From assembly GCA_910583735.1 (NCBI GenBank), contig CAJTXS010000017.1, positions 1 through 34,179 of the forward strand: 34,179 nt of DNA, in the 5' to 3' direction. Positions 17,593 to 25,955 of this stretch are shown here, in pieces (within the stretch, counting starts at the first letter, position 1; every line of letters begins with the position of its first letter). The translations under genes and the position numbers were made by a program. The notes beneath the pieces are model-generated. The model made no database searches. It saw only the letters and a list, made by a program, of their open reading frames with translations, and was not told where the DNA came from. This stretch comes from an uncultured Christensenella sp. (GTDB taxonomy: Bacteria; Bacillota; Clostridia; Christensenellales; UBA3700).

Positions 17593-19029
17593 TTATCTGC
17601 GTCTTACGCGGTTGACGGTAGGAATGGAGTAAGGTCTCTCCGAGATATCCCTAAGGCTCTCTTTTACGAAGGCGTCTTGCCAGTCGTGCTCTATCAGAGG
17701 CGCATAAGGAGCGAGGAAAGAAGTACCGAAACTGCGCAAGTCCGCAAGATAAGCTATAAGCGCAATGACCGCAAGTATCAGTCCGAATAAGCCCGCCACT
17801 CCGGCTATAGCAACGAACAGCACTCGCAATATAGACGACGCTTCCGTCTCTTCCGGTATACAGTACAGTCCTATTGTAGATATCGCTATTACCAATATTG
17901 TAGGAGTGGAGAACAGTCCCGCATTGACCGCAGTCTCTCCGAGCACTATCGCGCCGACTACGGACAGAGCCATACCCACATACCGCGGCATTCGCACGCT
18001 CGCCTCGTTGAGTATCTCGAATATCACCAACACAGACAGCATTTCGAGCGTAGGCGTAAACGGTATGCCGTATATCGAGTTCATGATAGATATCAGGAAC
18101 TTGAGCGGAAACATCTGATACTGATACTCTTGCAGCGCCACATACGCGCCGGGAAGAGATATCGCGGCTATTATCGCCACCAGTCTTATCAATCTTATAA
18201 ATGTCGCTCTGAACGACTTGGAGTAATAATCCTCGCTCGACTGAAAGTGCTCGAAGAGTATAAAAGGCACCGTAAGCACCATCGGCGAGCCGTCCACTAT
18301 AATGGCGACTCTGCCCTCGAGCATCTTGGCTGCTACGATATCGGGCTTCTCGCTCGCGCCCACCTGCGTAAAAAGCGAGTGATAGTTATCTTCCAAATAC
18401 CTCGCCACATACGACGACTCCACTACGCCGTCTATATTGATACTCTCTATCCTCTTACACACCTCTTCCACCACGTCTGGCGCGGCGACGCCGTCGATAT
18501 AGGTCACCATCACGGGCGTTGCGGAATACTTACCCGCAGACAGCTTCTTAAATGTGAGCTTGGGCGTCTTGAGTTTGCGGCGGAGCATAGTCATATTAAT
18601 CTTGACGTCCTCGACAAAGCCCTCTCTCGGACCGCGCAACACGTTGGTTACGGGAGGCTCCTGTATGCTCCTCGTCTCGTACGCTTTCTCCGAAAAGACG
18701 AATATAGTCTCCGCACCGTCCACGACCAGTACGATATCTCCGCAAGCCACTATCTCCGCGGCCTTATCCACGCTATCGCAAGTCTGCATGGGCGTAGTAA
18801 GCGAAGTATGTTGATTGAGCACGTCGGCATACTTGTCGTCGGGCAAGCTCTCTATCTTCTTGAGCGGACGCAAAATACTGTTCTCGAAGCTGAGCTTGTC
18901 CACAAAGCCGTCTATATAGAATATAGCCGAGCTCTTACCCGCTATGAGAAAATCCATGCGCAGCAGGTCGGTATCTTTGGAAAAGATGCCTTGTATACCG
19001 TCTGCAATCTTGTCGTAATCTATTGGCAT
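17593..19029 (-). CDS. gerA: GerA-family spore germination protein (GerAA)
   Basis: The protein is 478 residues from ATG 19029. The soluble N-terminal half contains FYIDGFVDKLSFE and the family hallmark RGPREGFVEDVKINMTMLRR. The second half has membrane helices with VAIIVDGSPMVLTVPFI and FTPTLEMLSVLVIFEILNEASVRMP. GerAA is the signature subunit of germinant receptors that trigger spore germination. A TTG at 19095 would add 22 residues, but a forespore-type promoter (19035-19064) sits between the two starts and the family needs no such extension. AGAGG lies only one base before the ATG, so translation may be nearly leaderless. Confidence 0.9.
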   Translation of the reverse strand: MPIDYDKIADGIQGIFSKDTDLLRMDFLIAGKSSAIFYIDGFVDKLSFENSILRPLKKIESLPDDKYADVLNQHTSLTTPMQTCDSVDKAAEIVACGDIVLVVDGAETIFVFSEKAYETRSIQEPPVTNVLRGPREGFVEDVKINMTMLRRKLKTPKLTFKKLSAGKYSATPVMVTYIDGVAAPDVVEEVCKRIESINIDGVVESSYVARYLEDNYHSLFTQVGASEKPDIVAAKMLEGRVAIIVDGSPMVLTVPFILFEHFQSSEDYYSKSFRATFIRLIRLVAIIAAISLPGAYVALQEYQYQMFPLKFLISIMNSIYGIPFTPTLEMLSVLVIFEILNEASVRMPRYVGMALSVVGAIVLGETAVNAGLFSTPTILVIAISTIGLYCIPEETEASSILRVLFVAIAGVAGLFGLILAVIALIAYLADLRSFGTSFLAPYAPLIEHDWQDAFVKESLRDISERPYSIPTVNRVRRR

Positions 19030-19034
19030 ACCTC

Positions 19035-19064
19035 TGTTATGTGTAAGCGGAGGGCTAATATTCC
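19035..19064 (-). promoter_or_regulatory. Candidate forespore (sigma-F/G-type) promoter of gerA
   Basis: On the minus strand, GGAATA (19064-19059) and CATAACA (19041-19035) are 17 bp apart. Forespore sigma-G promoters have a GAATA-type -35 and CATnnTA-type -10; this site misses one -10 base. ger operons are known sigma-G targets. Confidence 0.4.
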
Positions 19065-19486
19065 CCAAGCCGATATTTACGACACGATACGACAATTAAC
19101 GCGCGGTATGTCCGCCCGCGCTCAACCGCTAATCGTCGCGTCGTCGATTGCGCCCTGCATAATTTACTTTAACCTTAACACTTATAAATGCGTCTTAATC
19201 GAAACAAGACGGCTTAATCATCGCTGCAATATTTCACTTGAGCGTAAAATATAAAAATGCAGCGCTCACAACACTCCCATTATCAATACGACAAAGATAT
19301 ACTACGCCGCAAGTCGCAGAGCTACTTTGGCTACGGCATATAATAATCGCATTAATCTGGCAGATATAAATCAGAAAATAAAAATATATCGGATTATAAA
19401 TTATCCCTTTCCTCTTACTCGCATACGGCGGACATTAAGCTATGCAAATCCAACGGCAGAAATATAGAGCAACTGCCCGTAAATAA

Positions 19487-19515
19487 TTGCAAAATGCAAT
19501 ATGTGAATATATAAT
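19487..19515 (+). promoter_or_regulatory. alaS promoter, predicted leaderless
   Basis: TTGCAA at 19487-19492, a 17-bp spacer and a perfect TATAAT at 19510-19515. The ATG at 19525 is only nine bases further on and has no Shine-Dalgarno sequence, so the transcript should start 2-4 bases before ATG. Confidence 0.6.
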
Positions 19516-19524
19516 ATATTTATT

Positions 19525-21297
19525 ATGAAATCATATGAATTGAGAGATAAATATCTTAACTTTTTCGCATCCAAGGGACACGCGATAATTCCGTCGTCCT
19601 CCCTTATCCCCGAGAACGATCCTTCCGTGCTCTTCACCACGGCGGGCATGCATCCTCTCGTGCCCTACCTCTTGGGACAGAAACATCCCGCGGGCACTCG
19701 TCTTACCGACGTGCAGAAATGCGTGCGCACGGGCGATATCGACGAAGTAGGCGACGCTACGCACTGCACATTCTTCGAAATGCTGGGCAACTGGTCGCTC
19801 GGAGATTACTTTAAGAAAGAATCCATAACTTTCTCATTCGAATTCCTGACCGAAGTACTGGGAATACCCGTAGAAAAACTTGCCGTAACGGTATTCGAGG
19901 GCGACGAGGACGCGCCACGCGACGAAGTGGCTGCAAGCGTATGGGAGAGCTTGGGAATACCCAAGGACCGCATATTCTATCTGCCTAAGAAGCATAATTG
20001 GTGGATAGCGTCCACCACGGGACCGTGCGGCGGCGATACGGAGATATTCGTCGACACGGGCAAAGTTGTGGAAGGCAACCCCTCTCCCGCAGACGACGGC
20101 GGAAAGTGGGTGGAGATATGGAACAACGTCTTTATGGAGTTCTACCGCCACCCCGACGGCAGCTACACTCCCCTATCGCAAAAGAATGTGGACACGGGCA
20201 TGGGATTGGAGCGTACGCTGTGCATGCTCAACGGCTATAAGTCGGTATACGAGACAGACCTGTTCAGCGATATAATTGCCAGACTGGAAGCGCTCAGCGG
20301 TAAGAAATACGGCTCTCAAGAGTCCGTAACCAAGGCTATGCGCATAATCGCAGACCACATGCGCACGGCTACGTTCATGATAGGCGACGAAAAGGGCGTA
20401 ACGCCTTCCAACGTCGACCAAGGCTATGTGCTGCGCAGATTGCTGCGCCGCGCCGTACGCTACGCCCGCACAATCGACCTCGACAGCACGCTGCTCACAG
20501 ACATCGCCAAGATGTACATCGATAAGTACAAGGACGTCTATCCCGAGCTTGCGGCTAATTCCGAGCATATTGTAAGCGAAATCGCCAAGGAGGAAGAAAA
20601 GTTCTCCAAGACATTGGGCAACGGCATCAAGGAGATGGAAAAAGTGCTCAAGTGGGTGCAGGGCGACACGCTTAACGGCAAGACTGCGTTCAGACTGTAC
20701 GACACATTCGGCTTCCCCATAGAGATGACTGTGGAGATAGCTGCCGAGCGCGGCTATAAGGTAGATATCGACGGATACAATACCGCCTTCGAAGAGCATC
20801 AGAAGAAGTCGCAGGCGGGCGCGGAGCAAAAGTTTAAGGGCGGACTTGCCGACACGGGCGAGCGCACCGTTTATCTGCACACCGCAACGCACCTGCTGCT
20901 CGCTTCGCTCAAGAAGGTGCTCGGCAGAGACGACATATATCAAAAGGGCAGCAATATCACCGCGGAAAGACTGCGCTTCGACTTCAACTTCGAGCGCCCT
21001 TTGACCGACGGGGAAAAGAAAGCGGTAGAAGACGCCGTCAACGAGGTAATCGCTAAAGATATCCCCGTCACATGCCGCGAAATGACCATCGAGCAAGCGC
21101 GCGAAGAGGGAGCGACCGGCGTATTCGGCTCCAAGTACGGCGAAGTAGTCAAAGTATATACCATCGGAGATTACTCCAAGGAGATATGCGGAGGACCTCA
21201 CGCCGAGCATACGGGACAGCTCAAGCGCTTTACTCTGCTCAAAGAGGGCTCTTCGTCGGCGGGCGTAAGGCGCATACGCGCAACTATCGACGACTGA
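19525..21297 (+). CDS. alaS: Compact alanyl-tRNA synthetase lacking C-Ala
   Basis: The 590-residue protein charges tRNA-Ala. The class II catalytic domain is intact: FTTAGMHPLVPYLLG, FFEMLGNWSLGDYFKK, GPCGGDTEIF and NVDTGMGLERT. The tRNA-recognition helices follow (YGYVLRRLLRRAVR-like region). The editing domain has its metal motifs HTATH and CGGPHAEHTG. The usual beta-barrel insert before the HTATH motif is replaced by a short KFKGGLADTGERT linker, and the C-terminal C-Ala oligomerisation domain is absent, so the protein is about 280 residues shorter than the usual 870. The ends are clean, with a stop and then a strong terminator, so this is a natural short form rather than a truncation. No T-box leader is present. 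Confidence 0.93.
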   Translation: MKSYELRDKYLNFFASKGHAIIPSSSLIPENDPSVLFTTAGMHPLVPYLLGQKHPAGTRLTDVQKCVRTGDIDEVGDATHCTFFEMLGNWSLGDYFKKESITFSFEFLTEVLGIPVEKLAVTVFEGDEDAPRDEVAASVWESLGIPKDRIFYLPKKHNWWIASTTGPCGGDTEIFVDTGKVVEGNPSPADDGGKWVEIWNNVFMEFYRHPDGSYTPLSQKNVDTGMGLERTLCMLNGYKSVYETDLFSDIIARLEALSGKKYGSQESVTKAMRIIADHMRTATFMIGDEKGVTPSNVDQGYVLRRLLRRAVRYARTIDLDSTLLTDIAKMYIDKYKDVYPELAANSEHIVSEIAKEEEKFSKTLGNGIKEMEKVLKWVQGDTLNGKTAFRLYDTFGFPIEMTVEIAAERGYKVDIDGYNTAFEEHQKKSQAGAEQKFKGGLADTGERTVYLHTATHLLLASLKKVLGRDDIYQKGSNITAERLRFDFNFERPLTDGEKKAVEDAVNEVIAKDIPVTCREMTIEQAREEGATGVFGSKYGEVVKVYTIGDYSKEICGGPHAEHTGQLKRFTLLKEGSSSAGVRRIRATIDD

Positions 21298-21327
21298 TGC
21301 GCTTAAATAAACTGATTTAATCAAGAC

Positions 21328-21357
21328 GCGGACGGAGCAATCCGTCCGCTGTTTTTT
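21328..21357 (+). terminator. alaS terminator
   Basis: A perfect 9-bp stem GCGGACGGA / TCCGTCCGC around a GCAA tetraloop, followed by TGTTTTTT. Confidence 0.9.
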
Positions 21358-21412
21358 GAAATTAAAATTTAATGTTTTTTTTACAATATTTTTGAATTTT
21401 GTACAAAATAAA

Positions 21413-21559
21413 TTGACTTTATTTGACGTAACGTATATACTTTAAGCAGATAAGCGAAAAACTGTCGGTTTCTCATTCCTGTAACGGAGGTAAAAAATAT
21501 TGAATTGACCTAATTGCGGAGCGGCTCCGCATCGTTTATTATACCGATTTTTCGGTTTT
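21413..21559 (+). ncRNA. Candidate small RNA locus with own promoter
   Basis: TTGACT at 21413-21418, a 17-bp spacer and TATACT at 21436-21441 predict a start near 21448. The downstream 110 nt contain no ORF longer than a few codons, although GGAGG occurs at 21486-21490. They end in two hairpins: GCGGAG-CGG-CTCCGC (21516-21530) and ACCGA-TTTT-TCGGT (21543-21556) followed by TTT. This is the layout of a short non-coding transcript. No known RNA family was recognised. Confidence 0.35.
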
Positions 21560-21782
21560 AACAAGCTTTATCATTGACCGAGGTATCACAATACAGCGGT
21601 TGTTTTCGGCTCAGCCAGCGCAGAAACAATAAAAATATATAAATACTCCCAAGGTTATGCGGTGCCGTCAGCCGCTCTCCTCTCATATCTGTTTTGTCTG
21701 CGTCGAAACAATGATAATCCGGTGACGGCGTCTGCCGTCGCCCTTTACCAAAGACAAAGCTCCGACCGCAAGGTCGGAGCAA
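21558..21782 (-). other. GC-rich structured element or 74-residue hypothetical ORF
   Basis: A TTG-started frame of 74 residues runs on the minus strand, with an internal ATG in TDMRGERLTAPHNLG and a hydrophobic middle (SIYIFLLFLRWLS). No ribosome binding site is visible before the TTG. The DNA carries strong hairpins, GGTGACGGC/GCCGTCGCC (21721-21742) and GCTCCGACC-GCAA-GGTCGGAGC (21759-21780), and is more GC-rich than its surroundings. It looks more like a mobile or conserved intergenic element than a normal gene, and the peptide may be spurious. Confidence 0.3.
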
Positions 21783-22062
21783 ATTATTAAAAAAAGTTTA
21801 ATTATATTAAGCTATCGATATTACCCTCGATACGCTCTGCCGTCAGCAGTAAAATAATACTCGAAAAATAATAAGCGGTAATTACACTGTTAAATTAATT
21901 CAGTTTAATTTAATAAATCGTCAATCAAAATATACCGACACACAATTGCAAGGGTAAGCAGATTTTTTTATATTTTTCGGATTAAACACAATAAAAAACT
22001 TTATCCGAATAACTTTTAGAATTTGTTAAAAAAACTTTACACAACCAATAATAAGCAATACA

Positions 22063-22092
22063 TTGACATTGATTGCCGCGTATGGATATAAT
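22063..22092 (+). promoter_or_regulatory. Promoter of the exchanger riboswitch transcript
   Basis: Perfect TTGACA (22063-22068) and TATAAT (22087-22092) with an 18-bp spacer; start near 22099, about ten bases before the aptamer. Confidence 0.75.
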
Positions 22093-22107
22093 GTGAGTGA
22101 CAGCTGA

Positions 22108-22233
22108 ATAAGAGGGAGTAGAAAGCGTTGCTTTAAGCAGCGTGCGCTATCCGTCAATACGGTATTGTTAATACTCGGTGACGCTTAAATTTCGAGACTT
22201 TTACCCAATAGAGGTAGAAGTCTTATTTTTTTT
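22108..22233 (+). promoter_or_regulatory. yybP-ykoY (Mn2+) riboswitch with intrinsic terminator
   Basis: The 5' side reads AAGAG-GGAGTAG (22110-22121), matching the conserved GGAGUAG of the yybP-ykoY aptamer after its P1 strand. An ACTCGGTGACGC segment (near 22173-22184) resembles the second conserved loop, and GAGA-CTTTT (22194-22202) supplies the 3' P1 strand, which can pair with AAGAG. The same CTTTT strand is also part of an 11-bp terminator stem, AGACTTTTACC with GGTAGAAGTCT (22195-22223), followed by TATTTTTTTT. So P1 formation and termination exclude each other, the layout of a metal-induced ON switch. GGAGGG follows at 22234. Matched from memory, not by covariance model. Confidence 0.7.
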
Positions 22234-22242
22234 GGAGGGATT

Positions 22243-23214
22243 ATGACTGCCTACGTGTTGTTACTGATTGTGGGAATGGGTCTGCTCGTAAAGGGCGCGG
22301 ACCTGTTCGTTAGCGGAGCGAGCAATATAGCCAAAGCTCTTAAGATACCGCCGCTTGTAATCGGATTGACGCTCGTATCTATGGGCACGAGCGCGCCCGA
22401 AGCGTCGGTAAGCATTAACGGCGCAATCAATTCCGCAGCCGACCTAAGCGTAGGCAATATAGTGGGCTCCAATATATTTAACACCTTATTTATCCTGGGA
22501 CTAAGCGCGCTTATTGCTCCGATAAAGATTGATGACGAAGTCAAGAAGGCTGATATCCCCTTCATGCTTATAGCCTATATGCTGATACCCCTATTGACGC
22601 TCGTAATTACGCCCATGCGATTGAGCGCCTTGGAGGCAGTTATATTGACGGCGGCGTTCGTCCTATACACAGCCGCGCTGATTATACGGACTAAAGCCAC
22701 GAAAAAACGTGCCTCTACAACGACAGGCTGCGCCCGGTCTGCAAGTACAGAGCGTCTTAAGCCCCGAGCATTACTTGCAAGCGCGCTGTACTCCGTCGTG
22801 GGGCTTAGCGGCATAATATTGGGCGGCGAGTCTGTGGTGCAGAGCGCGTCGGAGATAGCAATCGACTTAGGCATGAGCAAGTCGCTCGTAGGGCTTACCA
22901 TCGTCGCCGTAGGCACTTCCCTGCCCGAGCTCATGACCAGCGTAGTCGCCGCCGTCAAAAAAGAAAACGACATCGCCATAGGCAATGTAATCGGCTCGAA
23001 TATATTTAATGTCTTGTTTATACTCGGCGTGTCCGCAACAATTAAGGAAGTGAGTTTAAGTCAAAGCGCGATCTTGGATATTGCGGTAATGACGGGCTCG
23101 GGGATACTGCTTAGCGCGATTGCGCTATCAAGCAAGACAATCAACAGAGCTCACGCCCTGACATTCCTTGCGGCATATGTAGGCTACACCGCGTATATAA
23201 TCGTGAGGAATTGA
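22243..23214 (+). CDS. CaCA-family cation exchanger (CaxA/YrbG-like)
   Basis: The 323-residue, roughly ten-helix protein has the two inverted alpha-repeats of Ca2+/cation antiporters: VIGLTLVSMGTSAPE with VGNIVGSNIFNTLFILG, and VGLTIVAVGTSLPE with IGNVIGSNIFNVLFILG. These carry the acidic cation-binding residues. Helices 5 and 6 are separated by a basic loop near residues 150-175. The family exports Ca2+ or other divalent cations in exchange for Na+ or H+. The preceding Mn2+-type riboswitch suggests Mn2+ export as the job here; that is inference. GGAGGG sits three bases before ATG. Confidence 0.93.
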   Translation: MTAYVLLLIVGMGLLVKGADLFVSGASNIAKALKIPPLVIGLTLVSMGTSAPEASVSINGAINSAADLSVGNIVGSNIFNTLFILGLSALIAPIKIDDEVKKADIPFMLIAYMLIPLLTLVITPMRLSALEAVILTAAFVLYTAALIIRTKATKKRASTTTGCARSASTERLKPRALLASALYSVVGLSGIILGGESVVQSASEIAIDLGMSKSLVGLTIVAVGTSLPELMTSVVAAVKKENDIAIGNVIGSNIFNVLFILGVSATIKEVSLSQSAILDIAVMTGSGILLSAIALSSKTINRAHALTFLAAYVGYTAYIIVRN

Positions 23215-23237
23215 TATTAATAACCGCTCGAAGCGCG

Positions 23238-25823
23238 CTACTCTCCGCGGAGAGCAATCACGGGGTCCCTGCGAGAAGCTATATACGAAGGAATAGTGCC
23301 CGCAATAATCGTAAGTCCCGCGCTGACCAGTATCATAATAAACGCGTGTAACGGTTGCAGCGTGCAGATACTAATGCCTGCGGTAAGAGTGGCAAGCCCG
23401 AGATTGATGGGCACGGATATCAGATAAGCGAGCAATACGCCGAGTATGCCCGACGCCAGTCCTATCATAAGCGACTCGGCTATAAACACGCGCGCGACAT
23501 CGCTCTTGCGCGCTCCGAGCGAGCGCAGTATACCTATCTCCTTGGTGCGTTCCACTACTGATATGTACGTGATAATGCCTATCATTACCGACGACACCAC
23601 GAGAGAGACCGACGTAAAGCATATCAACACAATCGACAGTACGTCTACGATATTGCCCATCATAGACGTCATCATAGCCGCCGAGTCGGTATATGTAATG
23701 CTCTTAAACTTATTGGCGACATTGTATTCGTCTACTTTTGCAATAACCTCGTTCTTGGTCTCATACGTCATGGTATAGATATTGACGTTGACGGGTACGC
23801 TGTTGCCGCCGAGAGCCGCCATATATAAGCTGTGTATGGGATAAAGTCCGCTGTAGAAGTCCGTGATAATCTCCATTACTTCGGGGTCGTAAATGCTCGT
23901 AAAGCCCGACGCCTTATCCATGACGTAATTGAGTATGCCCGAATAGAGCTTGTCGCCCGTAATTACGTCTCTGTCTTTAGACTCTGCCTGGTCGCGCACT
24001 ATAGCAGAATCCGCTTCCTTATCTTGAACATAGCTCATTAGCGAAGAATGGTATGCTATACCGTTGCTCATAGCGGTAATCATACTGCCCTTCTTAGGTC
24101 TTGCCACGCCCACTATCTTAAGGTCAACGACGTCCTCGGAGCCTGTAGTATTATACAGCGCTTCATACTCGCCGTTGAGATTGTCTACTTCGTGATATCT
24201 GCCGTTCGCGCCCTTTACGTACTTACTGTCGTTAAGCACCATCTTAACGGTTATGCCCTTGTCGACAATAGATTGAGCGCCGACATACTTCTCGTACAGT
24301 CCGATAGACGCCATAAGTCCGTCGGATACGGTATTGCTGCCCGACACTACCAACACGACTTCTCCCGCGCCTTTAGGCTCGTGACCTGCAAGGAAATCGT
24401 AATACTGTCCCGCGACATAGGGCTGGAACGTTACCATATCTGTTATATTGCCGACATCTCCGCCTTGCAGATTGAAGTCGCCGCCGCCCGTAATACCGCC
24501 TATGCCTTCCGCAGGATTATAATTGGTGCTGACCTTGGACAGCAGCAGCGGCTTATATCCGTAATCATATATTACGGCGTCGGATAGCGGCTCTATCTCG
24601 TCCTTCACGTAGTCGATGAACTGCTTGTCGAGACTGTTGGTCTTGATCATATCGAGCATTACCTTTACGATATTGCTCTGCGCGCCGTGGATAATGTCGT
24701 TGTCGGGATAATCCGCCTTGCCGAACATATCCTCTATTGTCACCGCGCCCGTAAGCACGGGGGTAAAGTCTACGCTCACCGAGCTGATGATCATGGGATT
24801 GGCGCCCAACATATCCTCGCCCATGGCGTTAATATAGCCGGTAAGTCCGCTGGAGAGCGCAAGCACGAGGCATACGCATATAATGCCTATACTGCCCGCA
24901 ATAACTGTCATTACATTGCGGCCCGACTTGGATTTAATATTCTGAAAGGACAGTTTGATAGCCGTCCAAAAGCTCATTGAAGTGGACTTGAGCGCCTTCT
25001 TCTTATCCTTGTGTTCCCTGCGACGCTTAGCCTTATCTACTCTTTCCTTATTGACCGCAGGCGCGGGAGCAGTCTCCTCCGCTACGGACAGCGTAGCTGC
25101 CACGCAATCCCTGCCGCCTGCATCTTCCTCTGTCTCGCTCGCTCCGTCGTAAGGCGCGGAGTCCTCCACTACCTTGCCGTCTTTCATCTTGATGATGCGC
25201 GTGCTGTATTGCTCGGCAAGCTCGGGATTATGCGTCACCATTATGACTAGTCTATCCTCGGCTATCTCTTTGAGCAAGTTCATGACGTTAACGCTCGTCA
25301 CGCTGTCGAGAGCGCCCGTCGGCTCGTCGGCAAGTATAATATCGGGGTTGTTAATCAGCGCCCTCGCAATCGACACTCTCTGCATCTGTCCGCCCGACAG
25401 CTGATTGGGACGCTTCTTTGTCTCCTTGCCCAATCCAACCTTTTCAAGAGCGGCGACTGCGCGCTTGCGTCTGTCCTTGGACGACACGCCCGAGAGCGTG
25501 AGAGCAAGCTCGACATTGGCGAGTATGGATATCTGAGGAATTAAATTGTAACTTTGGAATATAAAGCCTATGCGCTGATTGCGATACAGATCCCAATCGA
25601 CCGACTTAAATGTATCTGTCTGCTGTCCATCTACGGACAGCTTGCCAGAAGTATATCTGTCCAGTCCGCCGATAATGTTGAGCAGCGTCGTCTTGCCGCA
25701 GCCCGAAGCTCCCAGTACGGACACAAACTCGCTGCGCCTGAACTGCAACGTAATTCCGTCCAATGCGCGCACGCTTCCGTCACCGGACTTATAATCTTTT
25801 ACGACCTCTTCCAACTTTAGCAT
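23238..25823 (-). CDS. MacB-like ABC transporter, ATPase fused to FtsX-type permease
   Basis: The 861-residue single chain has an N-terminal LolD/MacB-class ATPase with Walker A GASGCGKTT (38-46), Q-loop at Q90, signature LSGGQ (142-146) and Walker B ILADEPTG (163-170). A charged linker follows (about 225-285), then the first membrane helix near 300-325, an extracytoplasmic domain of close to 400 residues, and three C-terminal helices with the FtsX motif ERTKEIGILRSLGARKSDV. Such pumps work as homodimers in peptide, lipoprotein or antimicrobial efflux, or as mechanotransmitters; the substrate is unknown. It has its own consensus promoter and only a weak ribosome site. It is convergent with the exchanger (23-bp gap). 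Confidence 0.92.
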   Translation of the reverse strand: MLKLEEVVKDYKSGDGSVRALDGITLQFRRSEFVSVLGASGCGKTTLLNIIGGLDRYTSGKLSVDGQQTDTFKSVDWDLYRNQRIGFIFQSYNLIPQISILANVELALTLSGVSSKDRRKRAVAALEKVGLGKETKKRPNQLSGGQMQRVSIARALINNPDIILADEPTGALDSVTSVNVMNLLKEIAEDRLVIMVTHNPELAEQYSTRIIKMKDGKVVEDSAPYDGASETEEDAGGRDCVAATLSVAEETAPAPAVNKERVDKAKRRREHKDKKKALKSTSMSFWTAIKLSFQNIKSKSGRNVMTVIAGSIGIICVCLVLALSSGLTGYINAMGEDMLGANPMIISSVSVDFTPVLTGAVTIEDMFGKADYPDNDIIHGAQSNIVKVMLDMIKTNSLDKQFIDYVKDEIEPLSDAVIYDYGYKPLLLSKVSTNYNPAEGIGGITGGGDFNLQGGDVGNITDMVTFQPYVAGQYYDFLAGHEPKGAGEVVLVVSGSNTVSDGLMASIGLYEKYVGAQSIVDKGITVKMVLNDSKYVKGANGRYHEVDNLNGEYEALYNTTGSEDVVDLKIVGVARPKKGSMITAMSNGIAYHSSLMSYVQDKEADSAIVRDQAESKDRDVITGDKLYSGILNYVMDKASGFTSIYDPEVMEIITDFYSGLYPIHSLYMAALGGNSVPVNVNIYTMTYETKNEVIAKVDEYNVANKFKSITYTDSAAMMTSMMGNIVDVLSIVLICFTSVSLVVSSVMIGIITYISVVERTKEIGILRSLGARKSDVARVFIAESLMIGLASGILGVLLAYLISVPINLGLATLTAGISICTLQPLHAFIMILVSAGLTIIAGTIPSYIASRRDPVIALRGE

Positions 25824-25853
25824 TTCGCACCACGACAGACCTTAATTATTTTC

Positions 25854-25883
25854 ATTATACGCCCGCATGTTAAAAATTGTCAA
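25854..25883 (-). promoter_or_regulatory. Promoter of the ABC transporter gene
   Basis: Perfect TTGACA (25883-25878) and TATAAT (25859-25854) with an 18-bp spacer; start near 25847, giving a leader of about 24 nt. No terminator for the upstream surface-protein gene was seen in 25884-25955. Confidence 0.7.
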
Positions 25884-25955
25884 TATATGTCTTGCTTCCT
25901 ATTATTGGCAACAATGCATATTTTACACAATATTTAATTTGAGCTTTGATATAAC

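Larger units (their letters stand above)
19030..19524. other. Divergent gerA / alaS intergenic stretch
   Basis: It holds the candidate gerA promoter at 19035-19064 and the alaS promoter at 19487-19515. The roughly 420 bp between them are AT-rich and I see no gene, no T-box-like leader and no strong hairpin. Confidence 0.6.
21298..22242. other. Long non-coding stretch between alaS and the CaCA exchanger
   Basis: From left to right it holds the alaS terminator, a promoter with a small hairpin-rich transcript (21413-21559), a GC-rich structured element or small ORF (21558-21782), about 280 bp of AT-rich DNA with an AT hairpin near 21889-21913 and a long-loop hairpin (TTCGGAT/ATCCGAA) near 21976-22009, and the exchanger promoter and riboswitch. 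No confident protein-coding gene was seen. Confidence 0.7.

Noticed and set aside
19440..19524. T-box leader for alaS
   Set aside because: The promoter sits 9 bases before ATG, so there is no room for a leader; likewise the asnA leader is only about 29 nt.
21486..21512. Small peptide gene after GGAGG at 21486
   Set aside because: Start codons at a suitable distance lead to stops within two to four codons.
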